Origin: Collybia mongolica
Taxonomy: Eukaryota > Basidiomycota > Agaricomycetes > Agaricales > Clitocybaceae
Direction of reading: 5' to 3'
Assembly (NCBI GenBank): GCA_013420905.1
Contig: JAAXNY010000001.1
Location: forward strand, 7,378,001 to 7,442,000
DNA length: 64,000 nucleotides
Below are positions 45,975 through 56,476 of this stretch, in pieces. The stretch's first letter is position 1. Each line of letters begins with the position of its first letter. A program made the position numbers and the translations under genes. The notes beneath the pieces are model-generated. The model was not told the origin of the DNA and made no database searches. It saw only the letters and a program-made list of their open reading frames with translations.

Positions 45975-46999
45975 ATGAAGTTTGCGTTGGCTCCCCTCGC
46001 CGCAGCCCTAGTCGCCTCTAGCGCCCTCGCCCAGCAGTTTACAATCAATACCCCGTAAGCATAACCCCTTTTAAGTTCAATCAAACCTCTAGTTCGGACC
46101 CTAATCACATCTATCAAGCACCAATGTTGTGGTCTGTCAACCTATCTTGTTGACTTGGGTCGGAGGAACTCGTACGTCATAAACCCCCTTTGAAACGCTA
46201 ACCTCCTAAACGACAATTCTCTACATAGCTCCTTACTTTTTGGTTCGTCTTCACCTCGACTTATGATGTAATTTATAGTTCACTTATAACTTCATATTCT
46301 ATCCTCCTCCAGAGGTTTGTTTTGCCTATCTTATACATTTGCAGCGTTTCTGACACATCTCATTATTAGCGTCCTACCTGGCAACCAGCCTGGCGCTGCC
46401 GCTCTTGAAGATCTTGGTCAACAAACCGGCAACCAGTTCACATGGGTTGTGAACATTGCTGCTGGTGAGCTAGCATCAATCCACATTCGTGGTCGGCACT
46501 CAAGCGATTTGTAGGCACATCTATTGGTCTCTCTCTTCGTGACAGCTCTGGACAAACCGTTCAGTCTGCACCTTTCAATATCAACTCTGGACGTATGTAT
46601 CAACGCATCACTCCTCCCATCTCGTTCTCATTTTCTCCTAGCCGACACAGGTTGTGTTGGAAAAAATCCCTCCTCCAGTGGGGCGGCTCCTCCCGCTAAT
46701 ACTGGTTCTGCCTCTGGCTCTCCTAGTGGCTCTACTGTTCCTTCCGTCACCCCTTCCGCTCCTGCCACCACCCCACCCACCACCGCCACCACTCCTCCCG
46801 CGACCTCAGGTACTAGGTGAGTAATGATTTCATTTCATAATAATATGATTATTTAGCAACCTGTAGCACCGTCTCTCGGCCTAATACCTCGACATCCGGA
46901 ACACCGGCACCTGCCGGTTCTAATGCTGCTTCCTCCAACAGTGCCCATTTTGGTGCTGCTGGAGTGATTGGAGCTGCAGTCATTGCTCTTTTGACTTGA
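45975..46999 (+). CDS. Ser/Thr-rich GPI-anchored secreted protein (paralogue B, with 2-nt exon)
   Basis: The likely CDS is join(45975..46054, 46119..46171, 46229..46242, 46313..46314, 46370..46464, 46515..46592, 46642..46816, 46867..46999), 209 residues. A signal peptide (MKFALAPLAAALVASSALAQ) leads into TPTNVVVCQPILLTWVGG, PPYFL, SVLPGNQPGAAALEDLG, TSIGLSLRDSSGQ and FNINSG. A Pro/Ser/Thr-rich stalk and a hydrophobic end (GAAGVIGAAVIALLT) follow. The Ser of SVLPG is coded by AG from a 2-nt exon plus C from the next exon. No single-intron join in this region keeps the frame. The TATAAA box at 45887 supports expression. The role is unknown; wall association is likely. Confidence 0.82.
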
Positions 47000-48498
47000 T
47001 TTAATGTTAATGGATTGGACCATTAATTCTTGATTTCCTTTCTCGCCGAACACTTGTATTCCCCCCTACGCGCTCATCAGAGCCACAGTCATTCGTTGTA
47101 TGTTGTCACTAAGTACTTTCGTGCGTTTGATAATTGGGATAATTCCGATTTACACTTGCCTATGTAAAAAATTCGAGACGGGTGCGGCCGCCCATCGGCC
47201 TGTGTGAATGCCGACTCGAATTGATGATATTGCAAGTGCGGTTTCACTTTTCCTCTAACTTTGGAAAAGGTTGAAACAAAGATCGGACAGAAAGTTGGAC
47301 TCCAACTAAATAAAAAGCGAAAAATCGTGGGTCGATGCACGACTGTTTCTCCAACTTATTTTATTTCCAACTGGTGCAACAGGGGACAAACAAATTAACT
47401 TTTCTCATACAAGTTGAGCAAAGTTGAGCCAAAAAAATGTTAGAAAAGGTGAAAAGAAGCTTACCGAGAAACACCCTAATGTGAAGCCATAATCACTCCA
47501 CATAGTGACCAATGGCGCCCGCTCCCATGGTGTGCTCGACAACAAGCATATGAAATACTCATACTACCATCCACGGCTCCATCCTCACAGTGTCTAAATG
47601 TTACAGCATCTCGTCAGTGATGCCTATTGGTATAAGCCAATATCTGGGCCAATAACCAACCAGGGTCGATTTTTGACTATATCCCTTTGGACCGCCAGCC
47701 GCAATACCCAAGCATCGGAAGGAAACTAGCCGCCCCGTAGCCCCTCTCCTGGGGCAAGTGACCGCTATTTAAAATAAGCAAGCTCCAGCCAGTTCGTCAA
47801 ATACCGTCAGGGCCGGGGACTCAGTCCGGATATAGTTCAGACTCTTATACTGACCGACTTTTCCTCTAATTATGATTCATCGCAATCTGGTCTCTAGGGC
47901 CAGGTCGTTGAGCGCTCAATACTTCACGTTGACAAGTACGCCACCAACTCCTCCCCTGATGCTCAACTCAAAGCCTCTGATATATGCCGGCATATCCCGC
48001 AGTTACATCAGTGACCACTTGGCTCATGTTGCACCATCTCTAGAGAAATATACCCGTCTTTCCCCCGACCATGAGCGAAGATTCTCCGAGCAGTGCCAGA
48101 AGAACACCTCTGACATAAACTTTAGCTGTACGGGGTAGGAGACGGTCCTTATAACTTTACCACGTTGGAGCCTTGTGTGACCGGTCTTTTCCCGCGTGTT
48201 GGTGAATAACCCCAGGACTCACCACTCAGGGCCTTCCGCATAATCTGTGCTTTTTGATGGTGCACCAGGGCACATCTGCTATCCGAGTGCTTAAACTTAC
48301 TAGTTTTTGATATCCCGCTTCGTACCTTCTTACCCGATGAAATCGACTGGGCTCGGCACCAATACCCCGCGTTATCCTATAATTGAAGTACGGCTGGTCA
48401 AAAGATGCATATTTATTCCGTCACTCGCATTTGGTCATAGCCGGATTGCTGGATACTTCTTGGCTACGTAGCACTAACACAGCTCGTCTCTACCTCCA
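47000..48498. other. 1.5-kb region with one doubtful frame
   Basis: An ATG-started frame at 47872-48138 (88 codons) follows a TATTTAAAATA box near 47765. Its continuation in another frame (YGVGDGPYNFTTLEPC) is also open. It could be a small unknown gene or the 5' part of the transporter gene, but I cannot join it convincingly. At 47230-47460 there are loosely inverted TTCACTTTTCC / AAAAGGTGAAAAG segments, possibly a worn MITE. Confidence 0.35.
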
Positions 48499-51032
48499 AT
48501 GTCACCCCCAGAGTGGACTATCGTCGACTTCATTCACACTGGGCCATGGTGGAGGAACCGCGGTAAGACACGCGTCTTTATCTGTTGTCGCAGGAGAAAC
48601 CATGGCGTCTCATTACTAAACACAGGAATCTTGATTCTGAACCTATGGCTCCTCCTTCCCCTTCTTTCCTCCTCAGTGAATGGCCTCAACTCTTCTTTAG
48701 TAAACGGTGAATATAGGTTACTGCAAGGCCCTCTTGAAGGCTGAGCACCATTTTGCACCATCTCTAGGTCTACAGATTATACCTGCATGGCAAGAGTACT
48801 TTAACCATCCATCCGGGAAAATACTAGGTGAGTCTTAGCTTATGGGCACGGTCAGTCCATTGAAGTTAACACCGTACCTGCAGGTTTGATCAATGCCGCT
48901 CAGAATATTGGTTGCCTGATTGTAAGCCCACATTAATGGCACGTATGCAGTCACCCACTCATCATTCAGGGGCTGCCGGTTTCGCCTTTTCTGTCGGATG
49001 GGCTGGGGCGCCGACCAACACTATTCCTCGGTTCTCTTATCATGCTTGCCGGGATCGCGATGCAAACCGCGGCGACGTCGGTCCATGTATTTGTGGCGGC
49101 AAGAATCATCAGTTCGTAGCACACTTCCACCAATTCCTCCAACCCGAGCTCATGGATTTGCGTTAGTGGGAATTGGTCTTGAATTTTGCTCCAACTCAGC
49201 CCCGCTTCTGCTCATCGAACTGTCGTACCCTACACAGGTCAGTCTAAATCCGAATACTCCACATTGTGGGATTAATTCCAGTACAGCGAGGGAAAATCAC
49301 GGCGATGTACAACTCTAGTTGGTATCTTGGCAGTATAATCTCAGCATGGGTAAATATTATATCTACGGCTATGATATACCCTAATGCTTCCGTTAAGGTT
49401 TGTTTCGGTGCGTATGAACGTGCCGAACACAGTCTGTGGTCATTCCGTGCACCCACTTTAGTGCAAGCCATGATCCCATTCGCCCAGGTCATTCTTATAT
49501 GGTACCTTTTGCTTGTTCTATGGATCAACGCTTTTCTCAAACTACCACACTCAGGTTTATACCCGAAAGTCCACGTTTTCTGGTGTCCAAAGGTTTTGTC
49601 AGTATTCATCCATTACTACATTTTCCTGTGGCTTACCAGTACTGATACAGGAGGGAAGGGCGGCCAATATCTTAGCCAAATACCATGCTAATGGCGGTGA
49701 TGAACGTGATCCTCTTGTGGTGTTTGAGATCGCGCAGATTCGTCATGCCATCCGAATGGAAGAAGAAATCAATGCGAGCACCTCTTTTCGTTCTCTTTTC
49801 GCCACCCCCGGCAATCGCAGACGAATGAGACTCATTATTGCCATAGGACTGTTTTCTCAATGGAGGTTCGCGTATACCTTTTGCTGAGATCCTTCCACTG
49901 CTGACCACTCGGATTTACTCAGTGGTAATGGATTGGTGTCGTATTATATCAATCTCGTATTAGAAGGTGTTGGGGTGACCAAAACTGAAACGAAGGTAGG
50001 TAGCTTTCATTTTAAGCTATATCTTCTAATATAAAACCCAACTTTTTCAGGCCATCATAAACGGGTCTTTGCAGGTTAGTCCATTTATATTTCTGATCAC
50101 CTATCACGTTCTTCTATGGCACTTAGTGTTTTAACTTCGTGATCGCCATCGGGGCTGCCATGCTGATTGACTGGGTGGGGCGAAGAAAACTATTTATTAT
50201 TTCCAACGCTGGTACACTTATATTCCTTGCTTTTCCACTTTCTGTTCATTGACTTACTTGATATGCAAGGGATGCTTGTTTGTGAGTTGACTGAGGATGT
50301 TCTTTGACAGAAGATGCTTACTCTGGTTATAGCATTTGGATCTTGGACTGTGACCATCGCACTATATAACAATTTCGATAACCTGGCAGCTGCTAAAGGT
50401 ACCGATCTAATTATCTCTTCCTGCAGACTTTGTTTAACTTGGATACACTCTCAAGCTACGATTCCCCTCATATTTATCTTCTATTTTTTCTATGACATCG
50501 CCTATACGCCCATGCTTGTAGCGTATACCCTAGAGATTCTTCCCTACAGGATACGAGCAAAGGGGTTTGCCATCATGGTGCGAGCACACGTTACAATCAA
50601 CTTACTCTTCGCTGAAGGCGCACCGTAGAACCTAACCGTTATGTTGACTGTCGCCTTCAACCAATTCATCAACCCAGTGGCCATCGACGCCATTGGCTGG
50701 TGGTATTACCTCGTGTATTGTGCTTGGCTCATTGTCGAACTTGTATTCGTGGTTACATTCATCGTAGAGACTAAAGGTCGGCTCAACTTGTGTGTTCCTA
50801 TTAACAGTCTTGAACATCTAATTCAGGTCGAACTCTCGAAGAAACATCTGCCATGTTTGATGGTGATGAGCAACCCCATGATCTTATGGCTATGGGAGGA
50901 GACGCAGCGACTATGTCTATGTCACGCAGAAATGTTGTTGACCTCGACCAAAAATACTCACAAAAGGAGGAAATGGAACTCCAGGAACTCCACTCAAGGC
51001 CAGACTCGGACTTGATGCCACGAGCGATATGA
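48499..51032 (+). CDS. MFS sugar transporter (lactose-permease-like)
   Basis: The likely CDS has 18 exons: join(48499..48562, 48626..48706, 48768..48827, 48884..48921, 48970..49111, 49167..49237, 49287..49349, 49398..49501, 49555..49592, 49640..49865, 49923..49995, 50051..50074, 50127..50211, 50270..50281, 50333..50398, 50456..50577, 50629..50776, 50827..51032), 540 residues. Sugar porter motifs are present: NGLNSSLVNGLQ, SDGLGRRPTLFLGS, YPTQRGKIT, PESPRFLVS, DWVGRRKL and VETKGRTLEET. Twelve membrane segments fit. Uptake of a mono- or disaccharide by proton symport is likely. Exon 14 has only 12 bases. The 5' end (MSPPEWTIVDF) is the least certain part, as an upstream exon is possible. The join at 49592/49640 gives SKVLIQEGRAAN, slightly unlike the family's SKGREGRAAN. 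Confidence 0.8.
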
Positions 51033-51186
51033 AACTGGTATGATTAAAAGGCAGTGTATTTTACCAGGGGTTGTTATATATTGGACTATGTGTGTACGTT
51101 ATAGATGGTTTATATTATTAGTCTGTCAAAGCCCTACAAGTATTGAGACCATATGCGTCATATAGCCTGTCAAGACTCCTCGGGCT
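51033..51186. other. Convergent 3' region between transporter and amylase
   Basis: Only 154 bases separate the two stop codons, so the transcripts probably overlap at their 3' ends. No terminator motif beyond AT-rich sequence is visible. Confidence 0.6.
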
Positions 51187-53745
51187 TCAAACCGCTTCAG
51201 AATCTCCTCCTAATGGCACCCAAATCTGCACATGGTTCGCGAAACAAGAGAAGGTGCCCCATCCGTCGGCATTAATCTCAACTCGGCCGTGCTGTTGCAT
51301 AAAGCTCTTGAATGTCTTTCCTCCGTGCATCTATTGGGCGTTAGAGAAGAACGGACTACTGATTAAAAGGGATCAACTTACAAGACCAACACGCATTCGG
51401 ATACTATGAATAAAATCCGCGGACCTGCACAAGGCATTAGGCACTCAATCTCGACGGATTTCACTGCATTACTAACCCGTCCTTATTACTGATGACCACT
51501 GCACAACCTGGATGTGCTGAATCTCCTTCTCGCACGAAACCGATACAGTTCCTGTCGGTGAAATAATCTTGGGTTTTTCCGTACGCGAACATTCTCCGCG
51601 CCTCGATCAATAGTGTCAAATTCTTGGAAATATTTTCGTTATAGCATTCTTCATTGGGATATAGATCGCCATAGAAAACGCATCTGTAGATTGTTAAATT
51701 TGACTTCTATTCAGCAGGAAGGACCTACGGGTATCCCTGTTGACGTAACAAAATCATGGTGTACGCTTGAATCTTGAAGTCATTTCCTACCTGAGGTTTC
51801 TACTTTAGGATTCTCCTTTTCCTCGAGCCAAGACGATGAAGCACGAACCCAGCTCTCTAAGCTCTGACCTTCAACCTAATAAAAAGGCAATAACATAAGG
51901 GGATATAACACGGGGTTTACGTTATGATGTTTACCGTACTGGAAAAAACAGTGCTGAGTTCATTTTTCTGGCATTAGTGTTAAAGGACTTACTCATGGTT
52001 ATCAACAAATGTAACAGCATCGTTTGGTTTGATATCCACAAGTGTGTCTTTCAAAAGGTTTCTGAGGTCGTAACGAGAGCGCTGCTTGCTCGCTTGGTTG
52101 AAGTTCATGTGCAATGGAACATCGAAGAAAGCGGTCTGAAAATAAATAAATAAACGTAAGCATTGCGCCAAACCGTCAAAGGATTCACAACTCACTTCGC
52201 CTCGGAAGGCCCGAACGTACGGCAAAAGCAATTTAAGGCTAACGTCACAATGAGTGGGTTTATTATCCAAAATCAACTTGCGTACTTTCCGGACCAGTAC
52301 TCCGCTGAAGAGGTGTCAGTAATCTGAGAGAAACAGAAGTGATCAGGAAATGCTTACAAACCGCAAATATATCGGAATTTCCGGGACTTGCCCTTACAGC
52401 CTTGATCTTTTAGCAACACAGCTGAGTGTTTTTAAGGTAGACAATGGCTGTATACAACTTACAAAGCGAATGAGGAATTTCTGGTCAATGTGTTTAATAG
52501 CATCAAGCCGGAAACCTGTCGCGCCAGTTGTCTTTACTAGGGTTAGAAGGAAGCGACTGGCACAGTACAGCAAAAGCCAAACCTCAAGAATCCATTTACC
52601 CCATTGTAACAAATCATTTTGCACAGCTACATGTCTATGATCAATCTAAACATGGATTAAATTATTTTACGTGAGCTGAAGGCGAGAGATTACTGACATC
52701 GATACCAAGCAAATAGTCGTAATTCCCCAGTTCACTGTCAACACGACGCGACCATCCTTTGTGTCCTTTGCCGGTTAGTCTGAATATTCCTTTAGTACGT
52801 GTTTTTTCGTCCCAATCCACTCCTTCTAGTATGTCAAGCCGGACCCTCAAGCTGTGACGTCAAATTCCTTACCAGTGAAGTATTCTTGGGTCCACCGAAG
52901 TTTGCTATACTGAGGGCACATATGAGAATTAGAGAAATTGATTGCATCACGCTAATACCTTATCTCCTCTTCCAGGAAAGTCAAAAGCAGTCCATGCCTG
53001 TTTCGTGCCATTAATACTCAGATCAAATTTGTGCGGCGGATGAAACTTGCCTCAATTTTGCGCTCGGGACCCGCGTCTATCAACCGGTCTTGGGTATTAG
53101 AGGGCACTGCAGTGACCTCTTCTACACGGTCTGCACCAAGCTTATGCTTTTCAGAATCACGTTAGAGTGAGTAATTAGGCAAGGAGTAAAAGGGGCAACA
53201 AACATTTAAAACGGCATCAATGAGGATATCAATACCATGTTGCTTTGCGACCTCGCAAGCCTGTAAAAGCTCCTCCCTCGTGCCCCAGCGGGTTTTAACA
53301 GCGCCTTTCTGATCGAATTCACCCAGATCCCACTAATAAGGTTTGAGCAATGGGGAATATACACGGCCACGGTAAATTACCAAGTCGTATGCATCATAAC
53401 CACGTCCATCCTAAATATTGAAATTTGGTTATTATAGAGCGAGAAGTGTGAATTCAAGTACTCTGACCATTTCCGCGGCTTTATTTGGAGGTGGCAGCCA
53501 GATTTGTGTGAAGCCTAGTTTAGCCAAAGTCGGAATTTCGGCCTCGAGATGTTTCCACCAGCTCAAAGTATCGTGTCGGGACTCCCAAGTAAAAAATTGT
53601 AACTCAAAAGCTTCGTTCAATTTCGTTGATTATTGAACCAGGGAACAACCAACATACCATCAAAGGGTTGTTCGAATTCCCCTCTGGCCCAAGTCGCATG
53701 CGGAGTAAGGATGGAGAGGGCTCTTTGAAGGCGTCGGAGAACCAT
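51187..53745 (-). CDS. Intracellular-type alpha-amylase, GH13 (with 4-nt exon)
   Basis: The likely CDS has 20 exons: complement(join(51187..51330, 51382..51403, 51477..51683, 51729..51790, 51849..51875, 51935..51938, 51993..52135, 52196..52238, 52286..52304, 52358..52406, 52463..52531, 52583..52626, 52694..52822, 52873..52909, 52959..52997, 53051..53146, 53204..53332, 53381..53410, 53468..53610, 53658..53745)), 507 residues. GH13 regions are intact: DAVLNH (I), GFRLDAIKHID with the nucleophile Asp near 255 (II), SEYW with the acid/base Glu near 286 (III), and FVDNHDT with the stabilising Asp near 353 (IV). The wording (LQFFTWES, GRGYDAYDLWDLGEF) is that of bacterial-like cytosolic alpha-amylases. 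No signal peptide is seen. The intron at 52998-53050 begins with GC. The last Asp codon is split by an intron and completed by a 4-nt exon. Confidence 0.82.
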
Positions 53746-54528
53746 CGTTTCAGTCTGTATAGCATTCTTGGGGATTTTCAACAACAAGTTAGGTTGTAGG
53801 GTCTTAAAGAACTTTCAGTCAGGTTACAACATGGCGGCATATTTACGCGACTGAGCCGGGTTGCCGTGATCACGGTCACCTGCTGTCAGGCTGACAATGT
53901 GTGAAGAAAAATGAATCCAAACTCAGCGGGAAATCACCGTCCTTGAGTACAAATAGCAGTTTTTTCTTTGATCCCTCACCGTTCGGCCACCACAGTACCT
54001 CTAGTTTCTAGTTGGCGTTCTGCTTCACAATGAGATGCGAATATGGTACACGCATTTGTATGTGGTGGTCGAGATTCAACAGCCTCCTTAATCGCTCCGA
54101 TCACGATCATACCTACGTCGAAAGGAGTTTCATGATGACGGCGACATCTCCGATGTACACAATACCACCAGTCAACTTGTTCTACTCACCTGTCAATATA
54201 CAATTCTCGTTTCACATCTTTACCCACCTCAATGCCAGAATGTCTATTGTAAGTCTGAAAGCTTGATATCTCCACCGGTGACATCTTCAAGTTGGACATT
54301 CCCAAGTATTTCCCTTGAGTGTTTACATGTACAGTTCAGATGTCATAAAATAATAAACTCAACCCCCGTCCCTCCACTAATAAGCGACAATAATTCCTTC
54401 GCATGGAACTTCTCTTATTTATCACTTAATTCTATGGCTGGGCAATATATATATAACGCCATTGTTTGGTCAATCTCCAATCGCACATCCATTCCACAAT
54501 ACTCCACGTTTCGCGGGGTCTTTTGTGA
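53746..54528. other. Intergenic region upstream of the amylase gene
   Basis: It contains the amylase promoter. Frames at 54012-54266 and 54263-54500 have no recognised domain. A TATATATATAA run near 54446-54456 could be a TATA box for the plus-strand frame that follows. Confidence 0.4.
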
Positions 54529-55011
54529 AAATACGGCACTCTGGAAGTCAACCTACTTCCCGAGCGCATACGACAGGCGCCATCACAGGTCTCACAGGAA
54601 TCTCGCAATGGCTCATCACCTATTTTCGACATTCCAGCGCCCGAAGCTAAATTTACAGCTCGCATATTCGAGGGTATTGTGCCGGGCGGTGTGATCCCCC
54701 ACCGCAGCCGAGACTCCCTCCATGGCTACACGACGTTACCACAGAATATTGCCTTCTTGCAATCATTCTACGCTGTTGAAAATGTGTATACACCGGCGAT
54801 ATTTGTTGTGCCCACCATGTTTTCAGTGAACCGGCGCTTGCGAAATCGGTTCAACACAGTAGCACCAAGCTTTGGGGAGGAAAGCGCGGAGGTAGAACTG
54901 AGTGAGGGACTATCGCAAGAAATAGGTGTGGATGACAAGCTTGCTGATGTCGAAGTGGCGAAGCCGGCGGATGAGGGTCCTGAATTCGCTGGTTTAACGA
55001 GAGGTGTTTGA
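54529..55011 (+). other. Unrecognised open frame, possible exon of an unknown gene
   Basis: The frame is open for 160 codons after TGA 54526-54528 and contains no early ATG, so it would have to be an internal or last exon. The sequence has a globular look (SPIFDIPAPEAKFTARIFEG, HGYTTLPQNIAFLQSFYA, YTPAIFVVPTMFSV). It ends with an acidic, low-complexity tail (EESAEVELSEGLSQEIG). I do not recognise the family and could not place an upstream exon. It may be a gene remnant. Confidence 0.35.
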
Positions 55012-56476
55012 GATGGGATACGTTGCATTCCTTGGCTGGTAAGTAACTGTGTGTTAATAAATCATTCGATTGGGCTAAAGGTATGACTGCATCAGTATTA
55101 CTTGCGCCGCTATACCTTGGATGTGGATACGCTCTCGTATTCTCTAGTCTAATTGGCCTACTTCTATTCACGTGCATTGCCAACCGCGAAATATCCTGAA
55201 TTATATGGGGCTGTCAAATGCGTGCAGCCCCATTCTTGTTGCTGTACAATCTCTTGCTAGGACTATGACCTGCATTTACGAGCGTTAGGGGGTTGTGGTA
55301 CGGGTAGGAGCGCCAAACTGTTTTTACTCTTCAACCATGTCAACACGACGAATGTGCATGGTAGGCGAGGTTGGAGTGTGAGGACGAAGTGAAAAGTGGA
55401 GTTCCCGCAACGTCTATCAAGTTCGAATATGTTCCTGACGGCGCCATGTTGGCTACTCCATTGCTGGAGAACATAAAGAAGGCCTGGACAAGCGCGACTC
55501 GCGTTATTTGTCCCTGTCCTCTGTTGTGTGATAATTGCAATCCCAAGCCACAAACCTTTAAACACCCTCTTCCGAGGCCGATAGTGTTGCACTCATAATT
55601 CCTGTCTTAGTACGTTCCACCTCTAATATGTCGTGCAGCGCCCTTGATAACATTCTCCTCGTCCAGGTGAAGAGCCAGTGTCAGCACCAAATATTTGCTT
55701 CACATGCCGAGAGATTACACCAACAACTAACACTTCTGAATTGGCTGGGCATTTGCTTGTGCTTTTAATTGAATCACGAAGCCTTCATCATAATCCCCAA
55801 TAAGTTAGGATTGCTGAAGAGCGGGACAGATCACCACTTTTGAATAAGAGCATTTCTTAAATAAACAACTGGGACCCTACCTCATCAAAGCTATATTATT
55901 AATCCCGTTGCAAAGCAATGTATTCAACGAGGACAACTATATACTAGGACAAAACTTTCATTGTAGGCAAGGAACCTACCGAGGACACCAGGTGTAACGT
56001 CAACTCTCCAGTACCCTAAGCAAGGCCAAAGATTAATAGGAGATTGTACCGCCAATGACAAGGATCGTTGGATTTATTTCCCCAGCTCCTTTCGACTTGA
56101 TTAACGCATCCCCCATTACGCAACATCAGATCATATATGGTGCACTGCAAGTGATATATATCTAATGGCGCTCGAGGCGGCTACACAAGTACTCGGAAGG
56201 CTTTTTCTAATCATTACAGGTTCGGCCACACCACAGGGATGGTCCTGCCTCTGATCGGCAGATGACATGGGATAATTGAGTGTAATTGACGGTCCATTGA
56301 TAAAGATAAGTTTTGGCTGAAATTTTGAAACATGCACTTCAGATCTTTTAATGGTAGATGGAGCAAGCCCAAACTAAACGTTTACCCTTGTTCAAGCCTG
56401 GGCGATGTTGGTCAACTGTCAAGTCAAGTACAGATAGGTATCACAGTAGATATGGTTTGCGGTTCAACGCCGACCT
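55012..56476. other. 1.5-kb intergenic region
   Basis: Short frames cross it, for example 55371-55598 plus and 55263-55592 minus over the same DNA, without domains. No RNA gene or mobile element was recognised. Confidence 0.4.

Noticed and set aside
46243..46369. One long intron in place of two introns and a 2-nt exon in GPI paralogue B
   Set aside because: No donor near 46242 leaves the two bases needed. Alternatives retaining 46315-46369 add about 20 hydrophobic residues and have no counterpart in paralogue A, where the equivalent reading hits a stop.
47230..47460. Possible MITE with loose inverted ends
   Set aside because: The inverted similarity is weak and gapped, with no target duplication that I can see. 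It is noted only in the gap entry.
51773..51803. A 31-base ultrashort intron in the amylase gene
   Set aside because: It also keeps frame, but the join 51849/51790 (a 58-base intron) gives SLESWVGNDFKIQAY, which fits the family spacing. The ultrashort version would add about eight extra residues.
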